Assembly (NCBI GenBank): GCA_039090855.1
Contig: CM077006.1
Span: 45,889,336-45,953,335 of the forward strand
From: Macrothele yani
Taxonomy: Eukaryota > Arthropoda > Arachnida > Araneae > Macrothelidae
DNA length: 64,000 nt
Reading direction: 5' to 3'
Positions within the stretch are counted from its first letter, which is position 1; each line of letters opens with the position of its first letter. The position numbers and the translations under genes were made by a program. Under the pieces are notes generated by a model. The model saw only the letters and a program-made list of their open reading frames with translations, ran no database searches and had not been told where the DNA came from. Positions 44,240 to 54,064 of this stretch are shown here, piece by piece.

Positions 44240-44288
44240 AGCGCGTAGCCAATGAAAGAAGGCACGTGTCGTGAGCTGGTTTGTAGGG

Positions 44289-44295
44289 TATATAA
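44289..44295 (+). promoter_or_regulatory. Putative TATA box of second family B Tc1 copy
   Basis: TATATAA in the same context (GGTATATAAGGTGTGCTGTA) as at 2167-2173, upstream of the equivalent start. Conservation between diverged copies is the only evidence. Confidence 0.35.
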
Positions 44296-44443
44296 GGTGT
44301 GCTGTAGGCATTCTGAAAACATATCACTCGTTGCTGTATGGATAAAAGGAACGATTTATCAGATTTACAAAAAGGGACGATTATCGGCTTTCGGGCCAAA
44401 AGTGGCAGTATTTCTGAAATAGCGCAGTTTGTGAACTGTTCGC

Positions 44444-44919
44444 CCCTGAAGAAGTTTTAACATGCGTAAGATACAATACGTCTATAATTGTGCATGCTAA
44501 ATGAAACTTTGAAATTCTCATTGTGATTCGAAAATTTTGTTAAAAAAGGCTTCAACCAGAGAATGAATCCTGCATTTATGAGCCTTACATTTATAAAGTT
44601 TAAATAAACGTTTGCAAAGATGTTGAACCCAGCATATACTAAGCGCCTAGAGAGGCGATCATCTGAGTCGTTTGTGTTACAACAGACAGGAGACGGCGCG
44701 GAGATTAGAAAAAAAAAAAAAAGATTTCTCAGATTTCCTCTACGAATTTTGAGGAGAAACGGAACATCGCTTAAAATCGATTAGAGTCTGTGTTTCTATT
44801 GGAGCAAGGCAGGGATTTTGTCAAATGGCAGCGGTCAGAGGAGAGCTCGGTAAAGCAGTTACTGAGGCGGCAATACATTTCGCCTCAGCCACTGAGAGCA
44901 CGTCTGTTTTTATAGTGTA
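44444..44919. other. No gene recognised
   Basis: Sequence between the truncated Tc1 copy and the Helitron terminus. No motif seen. Confidence 0.5.
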
Positions 44920-45077
44920 CTAGCTTTAATACCCGGCTTTGGCCGGAATTTGGGCTTATTAATTTCATATTGCCTTATATGTCACTGAAAAAATCGGGGA
45001 AAAATTTGATTCTTGCAAGAAAGAAAAAAGCTGATTTCACAAATTCGGTCATTAAAAATTATTTATTCATAGTGTGA

Positions 45078-45185
45078 TTATTTCAGCACTTGGCCGTACA
45101 CAACATTTTTGGTTTCTCCTTCATCGGCGACAATATATAATTTTGTTGGGTCCTTTGGTCTTGACATTACAACATACAACTGTCG
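45078..45185 (-). pseudogene. Helitron helicase C-terminal fragment
   Basis: Minus-strand frame ending in TAA at 45078-45080: RQLYVVMSRPKDPTKLYIVA, then DEGETKNVVYGQVLK-stop. This is the last motif of the Pif1-type RepHel helicase of Helitrons (QLYVALSRV....L.I). The rest of the Rep and helicase domains is gone. 36 residues remain. Confidence 0.8.
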
Positions 45186-45576
45186 AATCAAACGGACCAA
45201 AAGCGTTACGAATTATTTAACACGCGTCCAGGAGACACAGCATTGGAACACTGGCTGAACAAAATTCGTTAATAATTTGGGTGGTATGTAAATTGCGAAC
45301 TGAAATATGTAAATTGCGAACCAAAATCAGACCGTCATTAAAACTCTATATGTAAATTGCGAACCAACGCCCATGACCGCTATATGTAAATTCCGAACCG
45401 ATTTCTCTGAACATCTGCTGGAATTACCTAAGCTAGCTCGTCTGTTTTGATTGCTTTGATTTAGATATATCTTTTGTTGTTCGACAAGTTTTACGATGGG
45501 AGTAAAGCTCTCGATCTCTGAAAAAGGAAAAGATTTGTTAATCGTAGACGCTTACACTTACTGCAAAATAAAGATA

Positions 45577-46797
45577 CACTATCTACCCCCAAGTAATTGG
45601 ACACCCCTGCATCCGACGATATCTGCGGTCCTGATACATGTCACGGCCGCCGCCGTTAAATTTCGTGTGGGAAACAACAACGCAGCCAGTCGCATGCAAG
45701 ATTCCACGCAGTTCGGAGCTCTCTGATTTCGAGAAAGGGGTAATCGTCGGGATCACAGAAATGGTCGATCCATACGTGACATATTCAGCGAGTTGAAGTA
45801 CCCAAAATCGACAGTGGCCTACGTGATTGGCAAGATGGAAGATGAGAGGTGACTGTCGGAATGTGGCCCGACCCGGCAGACCCACAAAACTGGGAGTTAG
45901 AGACCGATGGGTGCTGGCCAGAGAAATTCGGAAGAACCGCACCAAATCGATGGGTCACATCCGCGAGGAGTTTCAACAGGCATCCGGGAGTGTTCTTTCG
46001 ATGAATACCATCCGCAAGGAAGCCCATCTGCTCTGTTATCATGGACGTGCTGCCTCCCACAAGCCTTTGATCACCAAGTCCAATAGCGCTGCTAGGCTAA
46101 CGTGGTGCAAAACACGTCGACAGTGGACCGTTGAACAGTGGAAACAGGTTCTCTGGAACGACGAATCAAGGTTCATCCTCTACCGTTTGGGTGGCAGGGT
46201 CTGGGATTGGCGTCTGCCTGGAGAACGCCTCCTGCCAGAATGTATTGTACCAACTGTGAAGTTCGGTAGTGCGATGGAATTATGCTATAGGGGTGTTTCT
46301 CCTGGTATGGCACGGGACCCTTGGTCGCAATTCCTGGTAGACTCAACGCCGAGACCTACTGCACCATTTTGGATGACCATGCGCTTCCTACGCTGTGGCA
46401 GTTTTACGGGGTGGACCCATGTTACTTTCAGGATGACAATGCCACCTGTCATGTTGCAAGGTCCACCATGGCTTGGTATGGTGACAATGGGATTAATCGA
46501 ATGGACTGGCCTGCACAGAGCCCGGACCTTAATCCTATCGAGCACCTCTGGGACAAGTTGGAGCGTTGACTTAAGGGGTGCCCCCACCATCCGAAATCGG
46601 TGAAGGAACTGACCTGTCTTCTCCAAGCCGAGTGGAAGAAAATACCGCTAGCCGTCGTACAACGCCTGGTTGAGAGTATGCCCCGGAGGGTCGCAGCTGT
46701 AATCGCCGCTCGTGGTGGCTCCACCAACTATTGAAGGTTAATAAACTTCGTTTTCCTTTGCTATCACAGGTGTCCAATTACTTGTTGGTAGATAGTG
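45577..46797 (+). mobile_element. Tc1-like element K, 1221 bp, TA-flanked
   Basis: TIRs CACTATCTACCCCCAAGTAA(TTGGACACC) and inverted (GGTGTCCAATT)ACTTGTTGGTAGATAGTG, each next to TA. It is inserted beside the first unit of the U6-derived array. Confidence 0.95.
45694..46734 (+). pseudogene. Tc1 transposase K, broken
   Basis: N-terminal pieces in three frames (LSDFEKGVIVGITEMV, LKYPKSTVAYVIGK). Then a 258-codon frame: RNVARPGRPTKLGVRDRWVL, GSVLSMNTIRKEAHLLCYHG, VLWNDESRFILYRLGGRVWD (first Asp). A frameshift near 46310 leads to the frame with YFQDDNATCHVARSTMAWYG (second Asp) and QSPDLNPIEHLWDKLER (Glu), ending in a TGA at 46567 where Arg is expected. The C terminus then reads on to LVESMPRRVAAVIAARGGST and a final stop at 46732-46734. 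Catalytic residues are present; at least three lesions. Confidence 0.92.
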
Positions 46798-47880
46798 TAT
46801 TTTCGTGAATACAATAAATTAAGTACAAATGTACATATACTCAATATGGAACATCACAGAAAAAAATTAACACGGCCCCTGCGCAAAGATGACAAACTAG
46901 TTTTGTTGTTTTCGTGAATAAAATGAATTACGTAAAAATGTTCATATACTAAATATGGAACATCACAGAAAAAAAATTAACATGGCCCCTGCGCAAGGAT
47001 GACAAACTAGTTTTGTTGTTTTCGTGAATAAAACGAATTACGTACAAATGTACATATACTAAATATGGTACAACACAGAAAAAAAATTAACATACATATA
47101 CTAAATATGGAACATCACACAAAAAATTAGCATGGCACCTGCGCTAGGATGACAAACTAGTTTTGCTGTCTTCGTGGATAAAATGAATTACGTACAAATG
47201 TACACATATTAAATATGAAACATCACAGAAAAAAAAATTAACATGGCCCCTGCGCAGGATGACAGACTTGTTTTGTTGTTTTCGTGAATAAAATGAATTA
47301 CGTACAAATGTACATATACTAAATATGGAACATCACAGAGAAAATTAAAATGACCCCTGCGCAAGGATGACAAATTAGTTTTGTTGTTTTCGTGAATAAA
47401 ATGAATTACGTAAAAATGTTCATATACTAAATATGGAACATCACAGAAAAAAAAATTAACATGGCACCTGCGCAAGGATGACAAACTAGTTTTGTTGTTT
47501 TCGTGAATAAAATGATTTACGTACAAATGTTCACATTCTAAATATGGTACATCACAGAAAAAAAATTGACATACATATATTAAATATGGAACATCACACA
47601 GAAAACTAAGATGGCCCCTGCGCAAGGATGACAAACTAGTTTTGTTGTTTTCGTGAATAAAATGAATTATGTACAAATGTACATATACTGAATATGGAAC
47701 ATCACAGAGAAAATTAACATGGCCCTGCGCAAGGATGACGAACTAGTTTTGTTGTTTTCGTGAATACAATGAATTAAGCACAAATGTACATATACTGAAT
47801 ATGGAACATCACAGAAAAAAAAATGAACATGGTCCTAGCGCAAGGATGACAAATTAGTTTTGTTGCTTTCGTGAATACAT
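46796..47880 (+). repeat. Tandem array derived from U6 snRNA
   Basis: Eleven units (nine full of about 110 bp, two cut to about 42 bp) start with CATATACTAAATATGGAACA at 46834, 46943, 47053, 47095, 47203, 47313, 47421, 47532, 47574, 47682 and 47789. Each continues CACAGARAAAATTARCATGG, CCCCTGCGCAAGGATGACAA, then ...TTTTCGTGAATAAA. This follows spliceosomal U6 snRNA from its ACATATACTAAAATTGGAAC through ACAGAGA, ATTAGCATGGCCCCTGCGCA AGGATGACACGC to TTCGTGAAGCG, with changes and a linker AATGAATTACGTACAAATGT in place of the U6 5' stem. The cut-plus-full pair occurs twice (47053 and 47532), a 479-bp higher-order step. The long minus frame 47209-47676 only reads this array. Confidence 0.9.
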
Positions 47881-48109
47881 TGCTTTAAATTGTTTTACAT
47901 TGTTTTAATCATTATTTTTTCATACTGTTTTATTTTTTTATATCGTCAGAATGGGCGCAAAAAGGTTGGTTAGCAATTTACACATCGGGTGTAGAAAAGT
48001 TGGTTCGCAATTTACACATACGGGTCTTGGCTCTTAGTTCGCAATTTACATATCGGGGTCGAGAGCGGTCTGATTTTAGTTCGCAATTTACACACTCCGA
48101 ACAATTTGT

Positions 48110-48783
48110 TATCGACGATCAAATGCATCACGTACTTTCAGTTTCAAACGTCTTTGAGCGGCGAATCTCTGGGATAAAAAATTTAAAAACGTATCTTTGC
48201 GATTATTTTATGAAACTGGCTGAAATATTAATGAACACCATAAATCGTTAATAAGAAAATGACCTCCAAATTTCACCTGAATCGGTAAATAACTTTCTAA
48301 ATTAGCGGTAAAAATTTTATTAACCGTTTCTACGTGTATATTTCTGTTTACCGATGAATTAAAAATTCCATGCTTATTTTAAAAAGTTTTGACCGGAATC
48401 CTGTGAAATTTTGAGGGACTCCTCTTATTACCAATTCATGGTGTTGACAAACATTTCAGCCCGTTTCGTTAAGATTTCACCAAGTTCGTTTTTGCATTTT
48501 TTTATGCACAGTTCTCAAAGAATAGAAACGCCTGTGGATGAATGGTCACGTGCTTTCAGATTTGGAACAGATAACGATGACGTAGCAAACGACGCTGACT
48601 TTATTGATTAGTTTATTAATTAATTCATAACTCGCAAAAGGAACAACTTAGAGGTCTTAAAATAGTTGCGTTGACCTAGAAATTCCAGTATTAATAAGCT
48701 ATGCAAATTTCACGATTCCACAGTTCGGCGTTCGAGAGTTTTTGCTGCTTCAGACAAACAGACGTTTTGTGTTTTATATATAA
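48110..48783. other. Helitron 5' region, non-coding
   Basis: Between the foldback element and the Helitron 5' end. Frames at 48000-48251 and 48411-48611 have no recognisable Rep motif. CAGACAAACAGACG lies near the terminus. Confidence 0.45.
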
Positions 48784-49203
48784 GATTATACACACAGCTT
48801 TTTGGTGAAAGTATGCACTGTATTCTATATTTGAGTGCTGACTTTTTGGAATGTGTTTCTTCGGTAGTTTCTGGTTAGAGCGAGAAATGTGCTGAGTTTT
48901 TCTTTCTTAGTATTATTACTCATAAATTTTGATTTATTAGTAATAATAAAAATAATTGTTTTAGAATTGAACTGATTAATAAAACGTAAGTTGAATGCAT
49001 TCCGTTGGGGGGGGGGCACATTTTACAGTTAGTCACGTGTTCTGATTTCTGCCATGTTTAAGTTACATGACCTTGATGAAGGATGATTCGTGTTAAAAAC
49101 GTTGAAAGTTAAAATATCGACTAAACACGATAAAACACATATGTAGCACACATACACTACATGTAATTAAGCTTTACTGATAAATCACACACCACATGAG
49201 ACC

Positions 49204-49233
49204 TTTCGAGGATCACAACGTCCCCATCTTCAG
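49204..49233 (-). ncRNA. Hammerhead-ribozyme-like motif of PLE 2
   Basis: Minus strand: CTGAAGA, stem II GGGGA...TCCTC (five pairs with one G-U), GAAA, then GGTCTCATGTGG. The core fits CUGANGA...GAAA without substitutions. Equivalent place to the motifs of PLE 1 and PLE 3. Stems I and III not resolved. Confidence 0.6.
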
Positions 49234-49268
49234 ATGTTACATTCACGAGTAAGACCAAGATATATATA

Positions 49269-50365
49269 CAGGGTGCATAGGAAAGTCCCTTTAGCCTGGA
49301 ATAACTTGCAAACAAAGAGAGGTACAGTTATGCAAGTGAGATAACGGTATAGTAAAGCGACTACTCCCGATCGAATGCATCCAATAGCAGCGTCCCTAGT
49401 GACGAAATGCGGAAGTTAGCCATTGCAAATCGAAAACGCAAAGAGTTACAGCAAAATTTCCAATTACAAAGTTGTAGAGCATTAATTAATTAGTACAAAA
49501 CGACATTTGTTTTACACGGATAAGATAAATTGTCGCCTGAATACCCTAAAATGTCCAAAATCGATGCGCGACGATTCGAATCTGCATATTCACATTTCGC
49601 AAATGTAGCCATATGCAAATGCAGATTGTGACGTTGTATCGTACCTACGATATGAAAACCAGTAGCAGGATGTACGCTGATCAGAAGTTTAGGTTTACGT
49701 ACGCTGTGTGAGAATGGCGAACATTACTCAAAAAAATCAAGCGTATGCAACAGCGCCTACAAGTCTGCTGGATCTGCGTCATCGTGTTACAGATCTTTGC
49801 ACTAGTGTGACACCTTCCATGCTGAAGAATGTGCATGCAGAGTTACTTTCACGAATACAAATGTGTATTGTGCGCAATAACGAAATCTTCGAACATACTC
49901 GACATTAACTTTTTATCACTGTGCGCCAGTTTGCCTTTTTTTTTTGTTTTTGTTTTGCCTGACGTCATCAAACTGTATGGACATAAGTACGCATTTATGC
50001 AATAAATTGTGTGTATTTGCTCATACCTATGCCTGTTCCCTTCAAACGTTCACAGAATAGGTCGCGCATCGATTTCGGACATTTTAGGCTATTCAGGCGA
50101 CAATTTATCCTATCCGTGTGAAACAAATGTCGTTTTGTGCTAATTAATTAATGTTCTACAACTTTGTAATTGGAAATTTTGCTCTATCTCTTTTCGTTTT
50201 CGATTTGCAACGGCTAACTTCCGTATTTCGTCACTAGGGTCACTGCTATCGGTTGCATTCGATCAGGCGTAGTCGCTTTACTATACCGTTATCTCACTTG
50301 CATAATTGTACCTCTTTCCGTTCGCAAGTTATTCCAGGATAAAGGGGACTTTCCTATTCACCCTG
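49269..50365. mobile_element. Long-TIR DNA element V, TA-flanked, deletion derivative
   Basis: Ends CAGGGTGCATAGGAAAGTCC and inverted GGACTTTCCTATTCACCCTG next to TA. The TIRs are about 300 bp (49269-49573, 50058-50365) and by eye about 90 percent identical. The 480-bp centre keeps only the end of a transposase. CAGGGTG termini and TA fit the same superfamily as the element at 33513. Confidence 0.92.
49708..49908 (+). pseudogene. DDE_3 transposase C-terminal fragment
   Basis: TSLLDLRHRVTDLCTSVTPS then MLKNVHAELLSRIQMCIVRN and a short tail to the stop. It matches the usual C terminus of Mariner-like DDE_3 transposases (LR.RI...C..ITP.ML..V..E...RI..CI...G). The catalytic domain is deleted, so element V depends on another source. 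Confidence 0.65.
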
Positions 50366-50421
50366 TATATACAACACTATCGTCAGAAACCAGCAATATC
50401 GCAACGCCATCTAGGATTTAC

Positions 50422-51244
50422 CTAGGATTTACACAGTGATAAATCATGAAAATGTTTAAATAAAATAGTCCATGGTTCCAATATAACTTTAGGGACATAA
50501 TCACTACAGCAACGAGATTCGAATGATGCAATATATAGGCTCTCCATAAATAATAACAGTGAGAGCTTACCCGGAGAGTTTATAGTGGATACCTCATTCC
50601 ACTTTGGAGTATAGGAACCGGTCGCAACCAGACGAGATAAGGCGGTTGTTAACTTGCCATTACGAACATCATATTTATGCTCCCTGACTCTGGTACTCAA
50701 GTTCCTTTTTGTAGAACCAATATATACAATATCATTAGTGTCTGGAACAACGGCTTGTAGAGGTATGGTGTATACGCCGTATCTAGTATATGGAGGCACC
50801 CTGTCCCGATCCTTCTTGATTAATGCATAAATATTTCTAGTCGTGAGGCCAAAGTCAATATTATATGGTTTACACTTATTTCTTAGTATATTAACAATCC
50901 TGGGCACATACGGAAGTGATCCCACAAAACGGGATTTACGAAAGTCTCTAGAAAGAGTCGAAACATTAGACTTCTTAATTTGCCGGACCAAGCGATCCAC
51001 CACCGAGGGCTCGTGTCCATAATGACAGGCAATTTGTTTAATCTTGACTAGTTCCAAATGTCGTAATCTAGGGTTGGACGAGTGTGAAAATGCTCAACGT
51101 AATAAAAACCGAATGGCCGCAAATTTATAATTAGTCGGGTGATAAGACCAGAAGGGTATAATGTCAACACTGGAAGACGGTTTTCTGAAAACGGAAAACT
51201 GCAAATGGTTCGAGGGGTGTTCATCTTGTCGAAACAGGTTACAT
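50422..51244 (-). pseudogene. Penelope-like RT thumb, linker and GIY-YIG endonuclease
   Basis: Upstream, DEHPSNHLQFSVFRKPSSSV and SYHPTNYKFAAIRFLLR, a stop, AFSHSSNPRLRHLELVKIKQ: the end of the RT palm and the thumb. The open 211-codon part continues VPRIVNILRNKCKPYNIDFG and RNIYALIKKDRD, then the GIY-YIG nuclease: YGVYTIPLQAVVP (GIY strand), IVYIGSTKRNLSTRVREHKY (YIG, Arg, His) and a Glu in LFMESLYIASFE. It ends CCSDYVPKVILEPWTILFKH. The endonuclease domain itself looks complete; the catalytic RT part is missing. Confidence 0.9.
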
Positions 51245-51262
51245 GACCTGTTTCGACAAGAT
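51223..51262. repeat. Perfect 17-bp inverted repeat at the PLE 2 breakpoint
   Basis: ATCTTGTCGAAACAGGT, loop TACATG, then its exact complement. It lies just where the PLE reading frame stops being recognisable, so it may mark a hairpin-mediated rearrangement or a small insertion. Confidence 0.85.
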
Positions 51263-51805
51263 ATATGGAAATGTGCTTCCAGCTTGATTTCTCCTAGACA
51301 CCGTTCCCACGGGTCAGGGCCTTAATTTTTGGCCCGCGGGCCTTAAATGTGATCTAAATGAAGGGTGTACCTTCGCAAACAGACATGTTGCTTTTATTCT
51401 GTACTCAAAAACATTTTTTGAGAAAAGTAGTTCTTCTATTAAAATTATTTCCTTTGAATTTTTTAGAGAAGTGAACGTTCGATTATTGTTGTGAGTGAGA
51501 TGCAATAACCACTCATTAACTATCATTAGATAAAGAAATTAAGCGCAAAATGTGCGTTTGTGCTTAGGAAGGATGATACAAAGTAAAACGGGTTAACCCT
51601 TCTTCCTCTTTTTATTTTTCATAAAATATACATTTTCCCCTCCGAAATTGTTTCCAATGTTTTAAGTCTACCTCTCTCCCCTCCGCCGTGCTTGATGTCT
51701 TCCAATGATTTTGTTGAACTATAGGTGAATAATATATATAGATATAAATGTACATAAGTGTATATATATATAGATATAAATGTACATAAGTGTATATATA
51801 TATAT
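51263..51805. other. No gene; TA-rich duplicated microsatellite
   Basis: TATATATAGATATAAATGTA + CATAAGTG occurs twice (51735-51795) next to the Tc1 element L. Nothing else recognised. Confidence 0.5.
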
Positions 51806-53048
51806 CACTATATTGACAAAAGTCACCGGACACCTCTTCAAAAGCAAATGAACGGATCCGCTGCATTGTTAAGATGCGCGGTACAGCTGCAAATGATATA
51901 AAAACAAGCCTGCAGCTGACCGCGATCATATCGCACTGTGAGGTTGAGTGAAAATGTCGCAGAGGGAGAGAACTGACTTTGAGAAATGAAAGATTGTTGA
52001 GTGTTATATTAGTGGGTTGTCCATAAGAGAAACCGAGAGAAGTTTAAACATACACAAGTCAACTGTTTTGGATGTACTGAATAAGTGGAAGACACATGGC
52101 GTGTCTGAAGCAGCAAAACGTATCACCAGACTAAAGAAAATCAGTGATAGAGGACGTCGAAGCCTCAGAAGAGTCGTTACAGCTAATCGACGGAGTACTG
52201 CACAAGACCTCAGTGTACAGGTGAGTAAAAATGCTGGAACATCGGTATGTACGCGTACCATTCGCAAAGAACTTTATTCCATGGCTTACCGTGGTCGTGC
52301 GGCTGCTCGTAAGCCTTTGATCTCCACTCCGAATGCTACTCGTCATTTAGCATGGTCTACAGAGCATTTATCGTGGACCGTAGATCAATGGAAACGTGTC
52401 CTATGGACTGATGAATCCAGATACATGATCTATCAGTCTGATGGCCGTGTGTGGGTATGGCGGTAGCCGGGAGAACGCTAGTTACTACAGTGTACTGTAC
52501 CTACGGTCAAGTTTGGAGCTGGCAGTGTGCTCGTGTGGGTTTGTTTTTCGTGGTATGGTCCCGGCCCATTTGTTATCGTGGACAAACCTGTTAACCAGCA
52601 CGTCTACCTCGATGTTCTGGACAATTATGCCCTACCAACTCTGTGGCAATACTATGGAACCGAGCCTTGTTAGTACCAGCAGGATAATGCATCGAGCCAT
52701 AAAGCAAAGACTGTTACGGCGTGGTTTGACCATAATTCCGTATCGTGTGTGGACTGGACAGCAGAGAGCCCTGATCGTAACCTCATAGAGCACCTATGGG
52801 ATGAATTCGAGCGCCGCATAAGAAGCTTCGAACCAAGACCGACTACTAAACAACAGTTAGCGGCAGCATTATGTACTGAATGGAAGCACATACCTATCAC
52901 TGTGCTCCAAAACCTTGTCGAAAGCATGTTTAGAAGGGTCATTGCATGCATTAAGGCCAAAGGTAGACCGACACCGTTCTAATATATGTCAATAAATGTT
53001 ATGAAGTGTTTCTTTTCTAGGTGTTCGGTGACTTTGGTCGATATAGTG
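51806..53048 (+). mobile_element. Tc1-like element L, 1243 bp
   Basis: TIRs CACTATATTGACAAAAGTCA(CCGGACACC) and inverted (GGTGTTCGGTGACTT)TGGTCGATATAGTG. It inserted in a TA-rich microsatellite. Same family as the element at 62523-63819. Confidence 0.93.
51954..52982 (+). pseudogene. Tc1 transposase L, single frame with four stops
   Basis: One continuous frame from ATG 51954: MSQRERTDFEK-stop, then CYISGLSIRETERSLNIHKS (HTH), RGRRSLRRVVTANRRSTAQD, WKRVLWTDESRYMIYQSDGR (first Asp), VWR-stop-PGER-stop, YGPGPFVIVDKPVNQHVYLD, a stop before YQQDNASSHKAKTVTAWFD (second Asp), SPDRNLIEHLWDEFERRIRS (Glu), and FRRVIACIKAKGRPTPF with the final TAA at 52980-52982. Four in-frame stops and no frameshift: it died by point mutation. 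Length 342 codons, the Tc1 norm. Confidence 0.95.
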
Positions 53049-54064
53049 CATGTTATGGGCTAGGTCTTCGTCTCACCAACATTTTACTCTACGAGCCGTC
53101 ACTGCAGTGTGCTAGAAAGTTCTTTATGCAAAGCTCAATTACAATTTTTAATCATCATATCTTCTTTGTCCTAATTAAAATTCAATAATGACAGCAGCAA
53201 ACGTGCTATTTAGTCTCGGAAGTGTATTCCGTGCTCAGTTTTTGCGAATCAATTCATTAAGGACATATCGCATTAAGAGTCAAAGAAATATCCATTGAAT
53301 TGAAGCTCGGATGCTTTCTATTTTTTGGTTTCTATCCTTTTTTGTACTTTTTTTAAGTGGAAGCCTGCAGCAGACCGTTACTGGTATCATCCGGGGAAAA
53401 GAACAAGCTTAACATGTTCCCTTTAAGCGATGGATGGTAGAAACTTGGCCCGCGATGGAAAAACAGCAAACTCAGAACAAATAAACATAAGATTTTGCAG
53501 GACCTTCCGCAAATGAAAATCGAACCGGACCTAGATTTTTATTCTTGTCATTCAGTACTAGATTACACTTTTTAATACGCTGCGTTCCGGTCTTGTTCGT
53601 TTCGCAGCGAAAAACATAATGGGCGAATTTAAACCACGTTCATGTTAGAGATGTTGTGAAACTTTGTTTGATTAATTAATGAGATGAAGTAGGTGGAAAG
53701 AGAAGCACGAAAAATAGCGAAAAAACGGAAGAAAGGGCCTAATTATCGTTTCCAAAATGTTTCGAAGTCACCGAGTGAAGCTTCCATTCAACGGACTTCT
53801 TTAAACGAATTTGCATTTTATGATGAACGCAGTTATGTGTCATTTCCTGAACTCATTCGAATGTATACGTTTTTCAAGTTTTTCGTAGTAATACTCACGG
53901 TCATTTGATTTATGTGCTGCTTCCCTAAACTGAAAAAATTTCAAAACGGTGGCAAGTTATCTCACCAGGAGCGAATAAAGAATTATTGTTCGGGGCTGAC
54001 GAATAATGGAATTTTTAAATCCACCAATAAAAATAAAAGTTAATGAAAAATATATGAAAACATA
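53049..54064. other. No gene recognised
   Basis: AT-rich. The frame 53693-53908 (EREARKIAKKRKKG start) is basic but matches no family I know and has no splice context. Confidence 0.45.

Larger units (their letters stand above)
41819..44250 (-). mobile_element. Penelope-like element 1, 2.4 kb, 11-bp duplication
   Basis: AGCGCGTAGCC flanks it at 41819-41829 and 44240-44250. The minus strand codes for reverse transcriptase and GIY-YIG endonuclease and ends in a 3' UTR with a hammerhead-like motif. The first residues of the frame that opens at 44322 come from the host Tc1, so the element proper begins at 44239 and is probably 5'-truncated. Confidence 0.92.
40525..44443 (+). mobile_element. Second family B Tc1 copy, split by two insertions
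   Basis: Start CACAGTCGAGTCAT (40525-40538) continues at 41785 (ATTATTGTTACCACCTCATA...GCGTCAACAGCGCGTAGCC, to 41829) and again at 44251 (AATGAAAGAAGGCACGTGTC...), matching positions 2071-2330 of the intact copy. It stops matching at about 44443 (GAACTGTTCGCC), so the catalytic part is gone. The gaps hold a foldback element and a Penelope-like element, each with exact target duplications. Confidence 0.85.
45272..48108. mobile_element. Foldback element U with GTAAATTGCGAAC-motif TIRs
   Basis: Left end GGTGGTATGTAAATTGCGAA with four TATGTAAATTGCGAAC motifs (45285, 45306, 45349, 45383). The right end has four inverted GTTCGCAATTTACAYA motifs (about 47970-48093). Likely 8-bp duplication ATAATTTG (45272-45279) against ACAATTTG (48101-48108), 7 of 8. 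The interior holds a Tc1 (45577-46797) and the U6-derived array (46796-47880). The architecture matches the elements at 40539-41776 and 55109-56364. Confidence 0.7.
44920..48785 (-). mobile_element. Helitron with both termini, 3866 bp
   Basis: On the minus strand it starts TCTTATATATAAAACAC (5' TC after A, at 48785) and ends with a hairpin CCGGC-CAAA-GCCGG, nine bases, then CTAG followed by T (44920). 5' A|TC, a 3' short hairpin, CTRR and insertion between A and T are the Helitron hallmarks. Near its 3' end it keeps the end of the helicase gene. Its middle has been taken over by a foldback element (45280-48100) that contains a Tc1 and a U6-derived array. Confidence 0.8.
49150..51262 (-). mobile_element. 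Penelope-like element 2, partial, split by a DNA element
   Basis: The 3' UTR with a hammerhead-like motif (49195-49240) is separated from the coding end (50422-51244) by a TA-flanked DNA element (49269-50365). The 5' RT half is missing, cut near a palindrome at 51223-51262. Outer limits are approximate and no target duplication was found. Confidence 0.78.

Noticed and set aside
45827..46603. 258-codon frame as an intact gene
   Set aside because: It loses the transposase frame near 46310; the true continuation lies in another frame.
47209..47676. 155-residue minus-strand frame (HFIHENNKTSLSSLRRGH repeats)
   Set aside because: Antisense reading of the U6-derived array with the array's own period.
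51612..51929. 105-residue minus-strand frame
   Set aside because: Half of it is the TA-rich microsatellite (IYIYTYVHLYLYIY).
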